Assembly (NCBI GenBank): GCA_034666985.1
Contig: JAXDKS010000057.1
Coordinates: 79,257 to 143,256 of the forward strand
Length of the DNA: 64,000 nt
Source of the DNA: DATARR01 sp034666985
GTDB lineage: Bacteria > Acidobacteriota > Thermoanaerobaculia > Multivoradales > UBA5704
Reading direction: 5' to 3'
The notes under the pieces were generated by a model that did no database searches, was not told the DNA's origin, and saw only the letters and a program-made list of their open reading frames with translations. Of the stretch, positions 19,101-26,500 are shown one piece after another. Numbering within the stretch: the first letter of the stretch is position 1; each line of letters opens with the position of its first letter. The translations under genes were made by a program, and so were the position numbers.

Positions 19101-19295
19101 GAGCGGTGTCGCCACCGACTGCTCGATGGTGACCGCGTCCGCGCCCGGAAAGGTGCTCTGGATCTGGATCAGGGGCGGAATGATGTCCGGGTATTGCGCG
19201 ATCGGCAGCCCGGTCATCGCCACCAGGCCGAGGAGGATGGTGAGGACGGCGATGACGATGGCGACGATGGGCCGGTCGATGAAGAAACGAGCCAT
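16128..19295 (-). CDS. RND multidrug efflux transporter, AcrB/MexB-like (HAE-1)
   Basis: 1055 residues. MARFFIDRPIVAIVIAVL is the standard first helix; the TM4 pair is in LAIGLVVDDAIVVVEAV and the TM10 Lys in IGLAAKNAILIVEFA. The porter opening LPIAQYPDIIPPLIQIQSTF is AcrB/MexB-like, so this is a homotrimeric drug/H+ antiporter of a different branch from the MdtBC pair. It lies 3 bp downstream of the adaptor stop. The AcrB-type pump, lipidated adaptor, OprM-like duct and MarR gene together form a complete self-regulated cassette. Confidence 0.92.
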   Translation of the reverse strand: MARFFIDRPIVAIVIAVLTILLGLVAMTGLPIAQYPDIIPPLIQIQSTFPGADAVTIEQSVATPLEQQMNGVEDELYMQSVNASDGTITLRVTFDVGTDRNADQVNAQNRVSQALPSLPADVNAIGLTYRKTQGTPLMLISLFSPKGTYPGLFLGNYALININDAIYRVPGVGQVNNFGASEYAMRLWVKPDQLAKLSLTTSDLLKAIQAQNTVNPSGQIGAEPAPAGQEFTYSVRAQGRLITPEQFGDVVVRLNPDGSAVRLKDVARIEMGALSYKQIGRFNGKPSSIIGVYQAPGSNALAVADGVKKTMATLKERFPEDLDYAISVDTTRPVTEGINEILKTLAEAMLLVLLVVFLFLQNWRATLIPLVAVPVSLIGTFAVFPLLGFSINSLSLFGLVLAIGLVVDDAIVVVEAVEHHIEEGMAPRAATLQAMKEVSGPVIAIALILSSVFLPVAFLGGIQGRLNKQFAITIAISVLISAFNALSLSPALSALLLRPHKESRGFLSRFFGGFNRGFDKARNGYLRTSGFLIRKAVIAVLILVGFAALAGGLGKKVPGSFLPDEDQGFFFLNVQLPDASSLQRTDAVCRKVEDVLSKTKGVRYYNTVAGFSLLSYVSSTYNAFFFVSLDPWDERAGPGMTAKELTGKLNDAFKAQIPEATVLAFLPPAIPGLGSSGGFSLWVQDRSGGSVDFLNQNLQKFLEAARKRPELQGVNSSFRAAVPQVLVDVDRDKALKQGVPITDVYQTLQSFLGGSFVNQFNRFGRQWRVYLQGEGQERMRPEDIGQLYVRNNDGNMVPLSAITTIRRTAGPEYTQRFNLFRAAQVVGAAAPGYSSGQALTALEEVAAQTLPREMSFDWSDLSYQEKKAAGTTGKVFALSIVFVFLILAALYESWTLPFSVLLSVPIAVFGGFLGLLLRKFNFDVFGQIGLVVLIGLAAKNAILIVEFAKAEFEKGRNLAEAALEGAKLRLRPILMTSFAFILGCVPLWIAHGAGAASRQILGTVVVAGMLAATCLAVFLIPVLFVLVERLGGAERKRVAAAEGAPLLPVPEETHP

Positions 19296-19298
19296 GGC

Positions 19299-20468
19299 CT
19301 ACTTCCCTCCCGGTGCCCGATTTGAGGCTGGAGTGGACGCGGGCGAGCTCCCGCCGGCGTCGGCGACGTCCTCGGCCGGCGCCGGCTTCGGATTCACCTT
19401 GACGCCCGATTTCACGCGCGTGAAGCCCTCGACCACCACACGGTCGCCGGGCTGCAATCCGGAGTCGATGACCCACAGGCTGCCGACCCGGTCCGAGGCC
19501 TGGACGGTGCGGATCTCGGCCGTGTCGTCGTTCCCCACCACCGCCACCTGGAAGGCGCCCTGCAGCTCGTTGACCGCGCGCTGCGGCACCAGGATCGCCC
19601 CCTTCTTCACTGCGGTCACAGCCCGCACCTTGGCGTACTGGCCGGGGCGCAGGAGGTTCCCGGGATTGGGGAAGAGGCCCACAGTGGTGATGGTGCCCGT
19701 CTTCACGTCCACCTGCCGGCCGGCGAGGAGCACGCGGCCCTTGTGGGGGAAGACCGAGCCGTCCGCGAGCACCAGCTCCAGGGATTCGTCGCGCCTCGCC
19801 GAAGGGTCCTGCGCCACTTGCATATACTCCTGTTCGCTCAACGGGTAGATCACGCGGATGGGATCGCATTGCGAGACGGTGGTGAGCACCGTGGTGGGGC
19901 TCACGAGATTGCCCACCTGCTGCTGGGCGATGCCGGCGATGCCGCTGATGGGCGAGGTCACCCGCGCCCAGCCGCTGGTGAGCCGCGCCTGGTGAACGGA
20001 TGCCTGGCGGGCAGCGACCGCCGCCTGGGCCGCCCGCTCGGCCGACAGCGCGTTGTCCAGCTCCTGCTGGCTGATGGCCTTCTGGGCCACGAGGGGCTGG
20101 AAGCGGACCACGTCCTGATGAGCCTTGGCGAGTTGGGCCCGCGCCTGCTCCAGGTCGGCCTGCACCTGCTCGAGGCCGGCTTGAGCCTGGCGGGGATCGA
20201 TCTCGAACAGGAGCTGACCCTGGCGGACGAAGCTCCCCTCCGTGTACACCCGCCGCAGCAGGTAGCCGTCGATCTTGGGACGGATCTCGGCGTTGACGTT
20301 GCCGTCCGTGGTGCCGATCCATTCCCTGTAGACCGGCACGTCCCGCTGCACGACCGGGGTCACCAGCACCGCGGCCGGGGGCGGAGGCGGCGGGGGGGCG
20401 TCCTTCTTTCCACAGCCGAGAAGGGCCAGGCCTGTCAGGGCCGTCCCCAGAACTAGTTCACACTTCAT
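19299..20468 (-). CDS. RND efflux periplasmic adaptor lipoprotein, MexA/AcrA-like
   Basis: 389 residues from the ATG at 20468, with GGAGAC about 10 bases upstream; two earlier codons are possible but unsupported. The signal is a lipoprotein one (LALLGC), so it is anchored by lipid and not by a helix as in the MdtA-like protein. The motifs PVYREWIGTTDGNVNAEIRP, IDGYLLRRVYTEGSFVRQGQ and the second half-lipoyl VTSPISGIAGIAQQQVGNLV are those of AcrA/MexA. First gene of the operon; its leader holds the terminator and operator described separately. Confidence 0.9.
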   Translation of the reverse strand: MKCELVLGTALTGLALLGCGKKDAPPPPPPPAAVLVTPVVQRDVPVYREWIGTTDGNVNAEIRPKIDGYLLRRVYTEGSFVRQGQLLFEIDPRQAQAGLEQVQADLEQARAQLAKAHQDVVRFQPLVAQKAISQQELDNALSAERAAQAAVAARQASVHQARLTSGWARVTSPISGIAGIAQQQVGNLVSPTTVLTTVSQCDPIRVIYPLSEQEYMQVAQDPSARRDESLELVLADGSVFPHKGRVLLAGRQVDVKTGTITTVGLFPNPGNLLRPGQYAKVRAVTAVKKGAILVPQRAVNELQGAFQVAVVGNDDTAEIRTVQASDRVGSLWVIDSGLQPGDRVVVEGFTRVKSGVKVNPKPAPAEDVADAGGSSPASTPASNRAPGGK

Positions 20469-20490
20469 TTCCTTGCGTCTCCCCATGGGC

Positions 20491-20524
20491 AAAAAAATGC
20501 CGCCCTCCCAGCTCGGGAGGGCGG
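20491..20524 (-). terminator. intrinsic terminator in the efflux leader (possible attenuator)
   Basis: On the minus strand a perfect 10-bp stem (CCGCCCTCCC with GGGAGGGCGG, loop of 5) is followed after CA by seven T. It can end nitrilase transcripts arriving from the right. Because the best promoter for the adaptor gene lies upstream of it, efflux transcripts would also pass through it 22 bp before the start codon. Confidence 0.85.
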
Positions 20525-20528
20525 GTCA

Positions 20529-20540
20529 TTCATATATGAA
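20529..20540. promoter_or_regulatory. 12-bp perfect palindrome, candidate MarR operator
   Basis: TTCATATATGAA is perfectly symmetric and AT-rich in a GC-rich setting. It lies at the expected transcription start of the adaptor operon, adjoining the -10 element, which is where a MarR dimer would block transcription. Assignment to this operon's MarR is an inference. Confidence 0.6.
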
Positions 20541-20569
20541 CAGTAGGCCCGGGGCGGGGGTGGTGTCAA
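20540..20569 (-). promoter_or_regulatory. sigma-70-type promoter of the AcrAB-like efflux operon
   Basis: Read on the minus strand: TTGACA (20564-20569), an 18-bp spacer, then TACTGT (20540-20545). The -35 is perfect and the -10 weak, as expected for a regulated promoter. Its -10 touches the palindrome at 20529-20540. Confidence 0.55.
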
Positions 20570-20601
20570 GAGGCGGGGTGATGAAGGCCTCGGCGCCCCC
20601 C

Positions 20602-21414
20602 CTACAGCCGCCGGTGCCGGGCCACCGGAATCGCCTCGCGCACGCGGGCCACGCGGTCGAGGTCGATCTCGGCCAGGGCGAGTCCGGGGCCGTCGGGTGC
20701 GGTGGCGGCGGGGATGCCCCAGGGGTCGACGATCATGGCGTGCCCCCAGGTGTGGGAGAGGCCTCCGTCGTCGTGCTTGCCGTGCTGGGCCGGCGCGATC
20801 ACCCAGCACTGGGTCTCGATGGCGCGGGCGCGGATCAGCGGCTCCCAGTGGTCCTTGCCCGTGGCGAGGGTGAAGGCGGAGGGGATCATCAGCACCTCCG
20901 CTCCTTCATCCGCCAGCTTGCGATACAGCTCCCCGAAGCGCAGGTCGTAGCAGATCGACAGGCCGAAGCGGGCGAGCGGCGTCTCGACGACAGCGGTGGC
21001 CGTGGCCTCTCCCGGCTTGCAGGTGGCGGACTCCAGGAAACGGGGGCCGTTGGGCACGTCGACGTCGAACAGGTGGATCTTGCGGTAGGTGGCGAGCACC
21101 GAGCCGTCCGGCCCATAGAAGACGCTGGTGTTGTAGCAGCGCTCCGCCTCGTCGCTCCGTTCGTTGAAGGAGCCCAGCAGGAGATGGATGCCGAGCCGCC
21201 GGGCAAGCGCGGAGAAGCGCTCGCCCGTGCGCCCGTCCAGGGGCTCGGCGCGCCGCACCTTCTCCGCATGGGGACCGAGGTAGTTGGTGTTCTCCGGCGT
21301 GGCCACGAACCGGGCCCCATGGCCGGCGGCGCGCTCGATCAGCGACCGGGCGCTCTCCCAGTTGGCCTCCTCGTCGGAGGTGGAGGTGAGCTGGACGGCG
21401 GCGGCGAGGAACAT
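20602..21414 (-). CDS. carbon-nitrogen hydrolase (nitrilase superfamily, Nit1/Nit2-like omega-amidase type)
   Basis: 270 residues from the ATG at 21414; the upstream GTG is not supported. The catalytic triad is visible as Glu41 (TPENTNYLG), Lys112 (YRKIHLFDVD) and Cys155 (SICYDLRFGELYR). The overall pattern, with ARAIETQCWVIAPAQHG and SHTWGHAMIVDPWG, matches the Nit/omega-amidase branch, which hydrolyses alpha-ketoglutaramate or deaminated glutathione. This is a metabolite-repair role in the cytoplasm. The exact substrate is an inference. It is monocistronic and ends before the terminator at 20491-20524. Confidence 0.88.
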   Translation of the reverse strand: MFLAAAVQLTSTSDEEANWESARSLIERAAGHGARFVATPENTNYLGPHAEKVRRAEPLDGRTGERFSALARRLGIHLLLGSFNERSDEAERCYNTSVFYGPDGSVLATYRKIHLFDVDVPNGPRFLESATCKPGEATATAVVETPLARFGLSICYDLRFGELYRKLADEGAEVLMIPSAFTLATGKDHWEPLIRARAIETQCWVIAPAQHGKHDDGGLSHTWGHAMIVDPWGIPAATAPDGPGLALAEIDLDRVARVREAIPVARHRRL

Positions 21415-21459
21415 GCGCGCTCTTGTAGCACAGTCCACCGGAGCGTTCCAAGGGCGTCG

Positions 21460-22242
21460 CTACAGTCTCTTCTCTTCCGGCGCTTGTGGCTCCTGTGCGT
21501 GGGCTATCGCCTGGGATTGCGCGTCAACGATATGCTGCAATTGATAATCACGCGTAGTCCTCCAGCGCGCAATCAGGAACTCGCCCACCACAATCGTAAG
21601 CACGAGCACGCCCCCGGCCAATAGGTGCAGTGGCTCTTCCCATTCGTCTCCCCTGAGAGTTCCCAGCAGTGCAATGATGAAGGAAGCCAGCGAAAAAAGC
21701 GCCATACCGGCGATTCGCTTGAGCTGTGGCCTCTTCAACCAATAGTGCTCAAGAATCTCGAGAACAGAACGATTTTTGTCAGTGTGTACTGTTTTATGGG
21801 CAGACCGACGGAAGTGGTCGTTGGCCAGCCACTGGGTCCATACGTTGAAAACAAGGAATGCAGTGAAGTAGGCTGCAAAGATAGTCACATCATAGACCAG
21901 GACGAGCATGAGGCCGAGACCAAAGGCAAGACCTAACATCGCGACATAGACTTGGGCTCGAACGAAGATATACTCGAGGTGCTCAACCCATAGATTAAAT
22001 TCATGGGCGGTATTCGCAATCCACTTCAGAATAAAAATTAGCGTGACGAAAAAGAGAAGGAGACGTTCGAGGAATGAGGAGAGGGTGGCAGTAGAGCTTG
22101 GCAATGTCCACATTGCCAGAAAGGCTTCACGCCGAAGTGCGACAGACCCCAGGAGAATAGAAAATATCAGAACGTACGACATGAACTGAGCCCGCCGAAT
22201 GGCTTCAATGGTAAAGTCGCTTGCCGCCGTCCGCTCAACCAT
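21460..22242 (-). CDS. six-helix membrane protein of unknown function
   Basis: 260 residues from the ATG at 22242, with AGGAGG nine bases upstream. About six hydrophobic segments are visible (YVLIFSILLGSVAL, LLLFFVTLIFILKWIA, VAMLGLAFGLGLMLVLVYDV, IFAAYFTAFLVFNVWTQWLA, MALFSLASFIIALLG, LHLLAGGVLVLTIVVGEFLI) with a basic loop between the fourth and fifth that contains SAHKTVHTDKNRSVLEILEH. No family is recognised. Base composition is clearly lower in GC than the genes to its left, which suggests transfer. It lies at the left edge of the island that also carries the kinase and receiver-TIR genes; a functional link to them is possible but unproven. Confidence 0.7.
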   Translation of the reverse strand: MVERTAASDFTIEAIRRAQFMSYVLIFSILLGSVALRREAFLAMWTLPSSTATLSSFLERLLLFFVTLIFILKWIANTAHEFNLWVEHLEYIFVRAQVYVAMLGLAFGLGLMLVLVYDVTIFAAYFTAFLVFNVWTQWLANDHFRRSAHKTVHTDKNRSVLEILEHYWLKRPQLKRIAGMALFSLASFIIALLGTLRGDEWEEPLHLLAGGVLVLTIVVGEFLIARWRTTRDYQLQHIVDAQSQAIAHAQEPQAPEEKRL

Positions 22243-22302
22243 AGACAACAGCCTCCTTTATTCCGAGTTACAACATAATCCGCGAAACCGAGCACACAGA
22301 AT

Positions 22303-22713
22303 GTGGCACTTGGTTCCAAGCCTGTTTGTATTATAAGTCCGCGCGCTCTACAGTACCAGCCCTTCAATACAAAACGCACCCTGGACGCCTACTTCCCTCG
22401 CTTCAACGCCCTCCTGGCGGAGACGAACGTCCTGTGGACCAAGCCCAGCGAGATGACCTTCTTCTCCGCCCTCGGCCTGCCCCTCATCCTCTCCTGGCCC
22501 GTGGGAGTCCACGAGCGCTACAACCGCCGCTGGGCGATCGAAAACGGTCCCGGCCTCAAGCAGCGAGATCCCGCCCATGCCTCCTACTGGATGCGCGAGT
22601 GGCTCAACGACGGGACCCTGGCGGGAGCTGCGTGGACGGGGTTTGTGCGGATGCCGAAGTTCGGGTTGTATCAGATTCTGGAGCGGGTCGGCAGGCCTCG
22701 AAGAACCATCTGA
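22303..22713 (+). pseudogene. remnant of a GT28/MGDG-synthase-like glycosyltransferase (C-terminal piece)
   Basis: The frame encodes 136 residues, but only the part from about 22375 looks like real protein: LLAETNVLWTKPSEMTFFSA, then LGLPLILSWPVGVHERYNRR. That is the C-terminal sugar-nucleotide side of GT28-type transferases (TKPSE and ALGLP-type motifs). The N-terminal acceptor domain is absent, and the first 24 residues are AT-rich flanking DNA. The piece is GC-rich like the host chromosome while both flanks are AT-richer, so the gene was probably cut by insertion or deletion at about 22370. Confidence 0.6.
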
Positions 22714-22731
22714 CGAAACCTGAATTACTCT

Positions 22732-23565
22732 TCAGCGTGAAAGCCGCACAAGGTCCAGAGCATCTTCTAGCTCCTTAAGCAGCATGTCCTTCCAGCGGCC
22801 CTCAGGATCCATCGATAGGAACTGAATGCCCAGGCAGTCTGAGGGAAGCTCGACCTCATCTCCACTATGAAGCGCCACAACCCGATCCCGTCCCAGCTTT
22901 CCCAAGAAGAAGCCGTACTCGAAGATCACATTCTGGCGCGCTCTCACGCTCTGCTTTTGGGGCTCCTTCCGTGTACCCCCCAAATCATCAGGCGTTATCA
23001 AGATGATGGCAAAGTGAGCGTTGGCATGCCTCTCGACCTTCTCAATGATCGTTCTGTTGGCCCCGGGCTCGTCTTGCAGAACGATAACGCGAAAGGCCTC
23101 ACCTTCCAGACAACCGACCACCGACTTCCTGGCATCTTCATCGTGCCCATGCACCAGGAATACCTTGGGAACGATTACCCTGCGGACAACCCTGAGCAGG
23201 TTGTCTGGGCCTTTCCCCTTCTCAACGACTTCAACCGCGGGAGACACCTGCCCCTTTTTCTGCAGTCTCCTAAGAGCAGCCTCAGCCTTCTTCTTGTCAA
23301 CTCCGGTTAGAATTATAATGGGAATCGAGCTGCCGCCAGCCTCAGCCGCGAGATTTAAACCACTGAAATCATCTTCATCCTTTTCGCTCTTCAAACGGAG
23401 GTCGATAATAGCGAGATCAGCCTCCCAATTACCCAACAGCTTCTTCGCCGCATCAACAGAGCCTGCCGTCAGCACCTCATAACCATCTTTACGTAAGACT
23501 GTTGCCCATTTCTTGAGCGAGGCCTTGTTATTATCAACAAGCATTATACCTTTTCGTTTATCCAT
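22732..23565 (-). CDS. response-regulator receiver domain fused to a PF10137-type TIR domain (putative NADase effector)
   Basis: 277 residues from the ATG at 23565, with GAGAGGA upstream. Residues 5-125 are a CheY-like receiver: acidic Asp11, phospho-acceptor Asp55 (LAIIDLRL), Thr87 and Lys91 (ILTGVDKKK). Residues 133-270 are a TIR-like domain of the PF10137 type (as in CBASS Cap12 and Pycsar TIR effectors): VFLVHGHDEDAR at 135-146, a nucleotide-pocket segment VLQDEPGANRTIIEKVERH, and RARQNVIFEYGFFLGKLGR with Glu216 in the position of the catalytic Glu of TIR NADases. Family knowledge says such domains cleave NAD+ when assembled. That phosphorylation of Asp55 controls assembly is an inference. 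It starts 30 bp after the histidine kinase stop on the same strand, so the pair is very likely an operon. No cyclase or CBASS partner is nearby. Confidence 0.85.
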   Translation of the reverse strand: MDKRKGIMLVDNNKASLKKWATVLRKDGYEVLTAGSVDAAKKLLGNWEADLAIIDLRLKSEKDEDDFSGLNLAAEAGGSSIPIIILTGVDKKKAEAALRRLQKKGQVSPAVEVVEKGKGPDNLLRVVRRVIVPKVFLVHGHDEDARKSVVGCLEGEAFRVIVLQDEPGANRTIIEKVERHANAHFAIILITPDDLGGTRKEPQKQSVRARQNVIFEYGFFLGKLGRDRVVALHSGDEVELPSDCLGIQFLSMDPEGRWKDMLLKELEDALDLVRLSR

Positions 23566-23595
23566 TCCCAGGGTCCTCTCAGTCAAATTCGGTGC

Positions 23596-26500
23596 CTAAT
23601 GCAGCTCCTCCTGCTCCGTCTCCACTGCCGAAGACTTCTCCATAGGTAACGAGAGAACCATCGTCGTGCCTCCATGCTCTCGGCCTTCCCAGTAGATTCT
23701 ACCGCCGTAGATCTGGGCAAGCGCCTGGGCAATTACGAGGCCTACCCCCAATCCCTTTGATCCTTTCGGCTTCTCGATAGGCTCCTTCAGTAAACGGTCC
23801 CGAAGATTCTCTGGTATACCCGGGCCGTTGTCGGAAACGTAAATCTCGGCCCAAGAACTGCGGCCTCGACTGCCAAGAACGATCTTCCGCTTAGGCAGAC
23901 CTTTCGTGGCATCCACCGCATTGTTGAGCAGGATGTCCAAAATGCGGTTGAGCCACTCTTCGTTACCGAGGACTCGAACAGAGTCATCAAGCTCACACCT
24001 GATTTCAAGAGGCACAGAGCGGCCGGCGCGACTGCTGATATGTCCCTTCCTCGCCCGAATAAGTGCTTTGTTGATCGCAATTGACGAAAACTTTACGCCG
24101 GTATGCCCCGCCGGCAATCGATCCAGACTTAAACTATGCCTCACTCTCCTCTTCATTCTCTCCAAGGACTTCCCAATGGACGGGTCTTTGACGCCAGCCG
24201 TTTCTAATTCTTTGCCTAACAGGTGGATCTCAGCGAGTAGATTTCCCACAAAGCCTGCCATTTCATGGCGCCTCACCGCATTACCAATTCCCATCCAGGC
24301 CAGGGTAGTTCGAGCACTTACAAGTTGTTTAGCCTCCCTGAGCTCCTCAACTTGCTGGGCGCTTTGAATGGCTATCACGGCCAACTCAGCTAACGCTTGT
24401 AGAGCCTCTGCGTCTTCTTGGTCGAAAGCAGCGATACGATCGCTCTCGACGTTGAGCACACCAATCAGTTCCCTTCGATTAAAAAGAGGCACGGCGATCT
24501 CGGAGCGTGTCGACGGATTGAAGGCTACATAATCGGAGCTCGTGGCCACATCTGCTACAAGCTGCGCCTTTCTTTCCAATACTACGCGCCCGGTGACTCC
24601 GATTCGCCCTTTATTGCGAAGCAGGCGTCTGACTGACTGTCTTTCACCGACTTGAGAAGGAGCCGAGTGTAGAGTTGGTGGGTAAACACTCTCAAGGACC
24701 AGTTTGTCTTTGTTTTTATCGAATAGCCAAAGAGTACCCAGCAAAGCCTTCGGACCGTATATGCCGGTGATTCCTTCCACAGCCGACTGTACGATGTCGT
24801 CTAGGATCTTTCGACGCTCCAACCCGAAGTGGGATGCTATCGCTTTGCTCGCTTCATAAAGGGCAGACAAATAGCTACTCCTACGATTATTTTCCTCATA
24901 CTGCTTCGCCCTCTCAAGAGCAATAGCCGTCTGGTTAGCTATTAAACCCAACAGAGTCGCATCTTCTTCGGTAAAATGGCGGGCCCGTCTGGTATGAATT
25001 ACCATTGCCCCGACAATTTGTTCCTCGCGGAACATAGGAACGCTCAATCCTGAGCGAATGCCGTGCCCGGCGATAACCTCTGGCACACCGAAATTTTTTA
25101 CCTTTGTGTAATCATAAACAGACACAGGCCCTCGCCTCAGGATAGTGTAGCCTGTCTGAGAGCCTTGGCCAGGTGCGACAACCACATCCTTGATCTTGCT
25201 CTGTTCCCAACCGATTGCAGCGCCAAACTTGAGTTGTCCTTCCCGGTCTGGCAGGACTATATTACAGAACTCGGTCTCGAGCACTTTTGCTGCAAACGCC
25301 ACGGCTCGATCCATCGTTTCCTGGACCGACTTGACGGAGAGCAGTTGCCTGGACAGATCGGCGAGGGCCTCTTGTTGGGCCAACTTCGTCGCACGCTCGT
25401 CAAAAAGCTGGGCGTTGCGGATGGCGACTGCCGCTTGGTTAGCAAAGAGTTCCATAAGTGTCAGCTCGTCGCCGGTAAATCGCCGACGGTTCCGGTAGCT
25501 GACAAACATGACACCGACCTTGCGGCCCGCGGCTTTGAGCGGAAGGGCAACACACGATTCAATACCTTCCTTAAGTCCAAAGGGGGTATCCTTGAATTTC
25601 TCGTCGCGCGTGACATCGGAAACGATATAAGGAGCGTTGTGTTCCACCATCGCTAGGACTAACGTGAGATCTGATGATTCATCCACCACCGAGTGCACAC
25701 CAGCAAGCGCAGCCGGATGGATCAGAGAGCCGGTATTCTCGTCGTATCTGAACAAGACCACTGCCCCGCAACCGAGAGCGTCCCGGGTCTCGCGCGCGAT
25801 CGAGATGAGGGTGGCTCCCGGATCCTCGAGCAAGGTGACTCGCGCAACCACCTCGGCGGCCTGTTGCGCCCGCTGAACCTGGTCGAGCAGCTTCGCCTTT
25901 CTCAACGCCAATGCCGCGCGATTGGCAAAGGTCAGAACGGTGTCTCGTTCCTCGCGATCGAACCGCCGGGGCTGCGAATAGATCGCATAGAGGACCCCTT
26001 CCTTCTCCCGGCCCGCCTTGAGGGCTATTCCTTGGAAGCTACGGCCACCGATCGCTTCCAGAAATCTGCGCGTTCCTGGCCCGATTTCCTGCGCGTGCTC
26101 CGATACCTCGATATCGCCGATCGCCATCCAGTCGCTGCTCATAATCCGAAAGGCGGTCCCCCGCTGCTGGGGGCCGCTCACCTGGAGATCTTTCCAGGCG
26201 GCGATGTGATCCCCGGAGTACACCGACTGCTCAGGTATGAAGTTTCCCGTTTCCGAGTCGTAAGACCAGAAAATCGTAGAATCAGCTTTCAAGACGCGCC
26301 GGGCACTGTCCACAAGCTGAGTCAGCATGCTTGGAAGATCTCTCGCCTCGGTCATCGCGGTGAAGGAGGCGCGTTGGTCTTCAAGCATCTCCATGCGACG
26401 GGCACTATCGTAGGCTATAGCGGCCTGGTTCACGTACAGTTGCAAGGCCGCCACTTCGGATTCCGAGAACCGTCGGGATTCGTCATAGTGGATCCACATC

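Noticed and set aside
22732..23565. A complete CBASS or Pycsar operon
   Set aside because: No nucleotidyltransferase or cyclase gene, and no Cap2/Cap3-like gene is nearby; only the effector-type TIR domain is shared.
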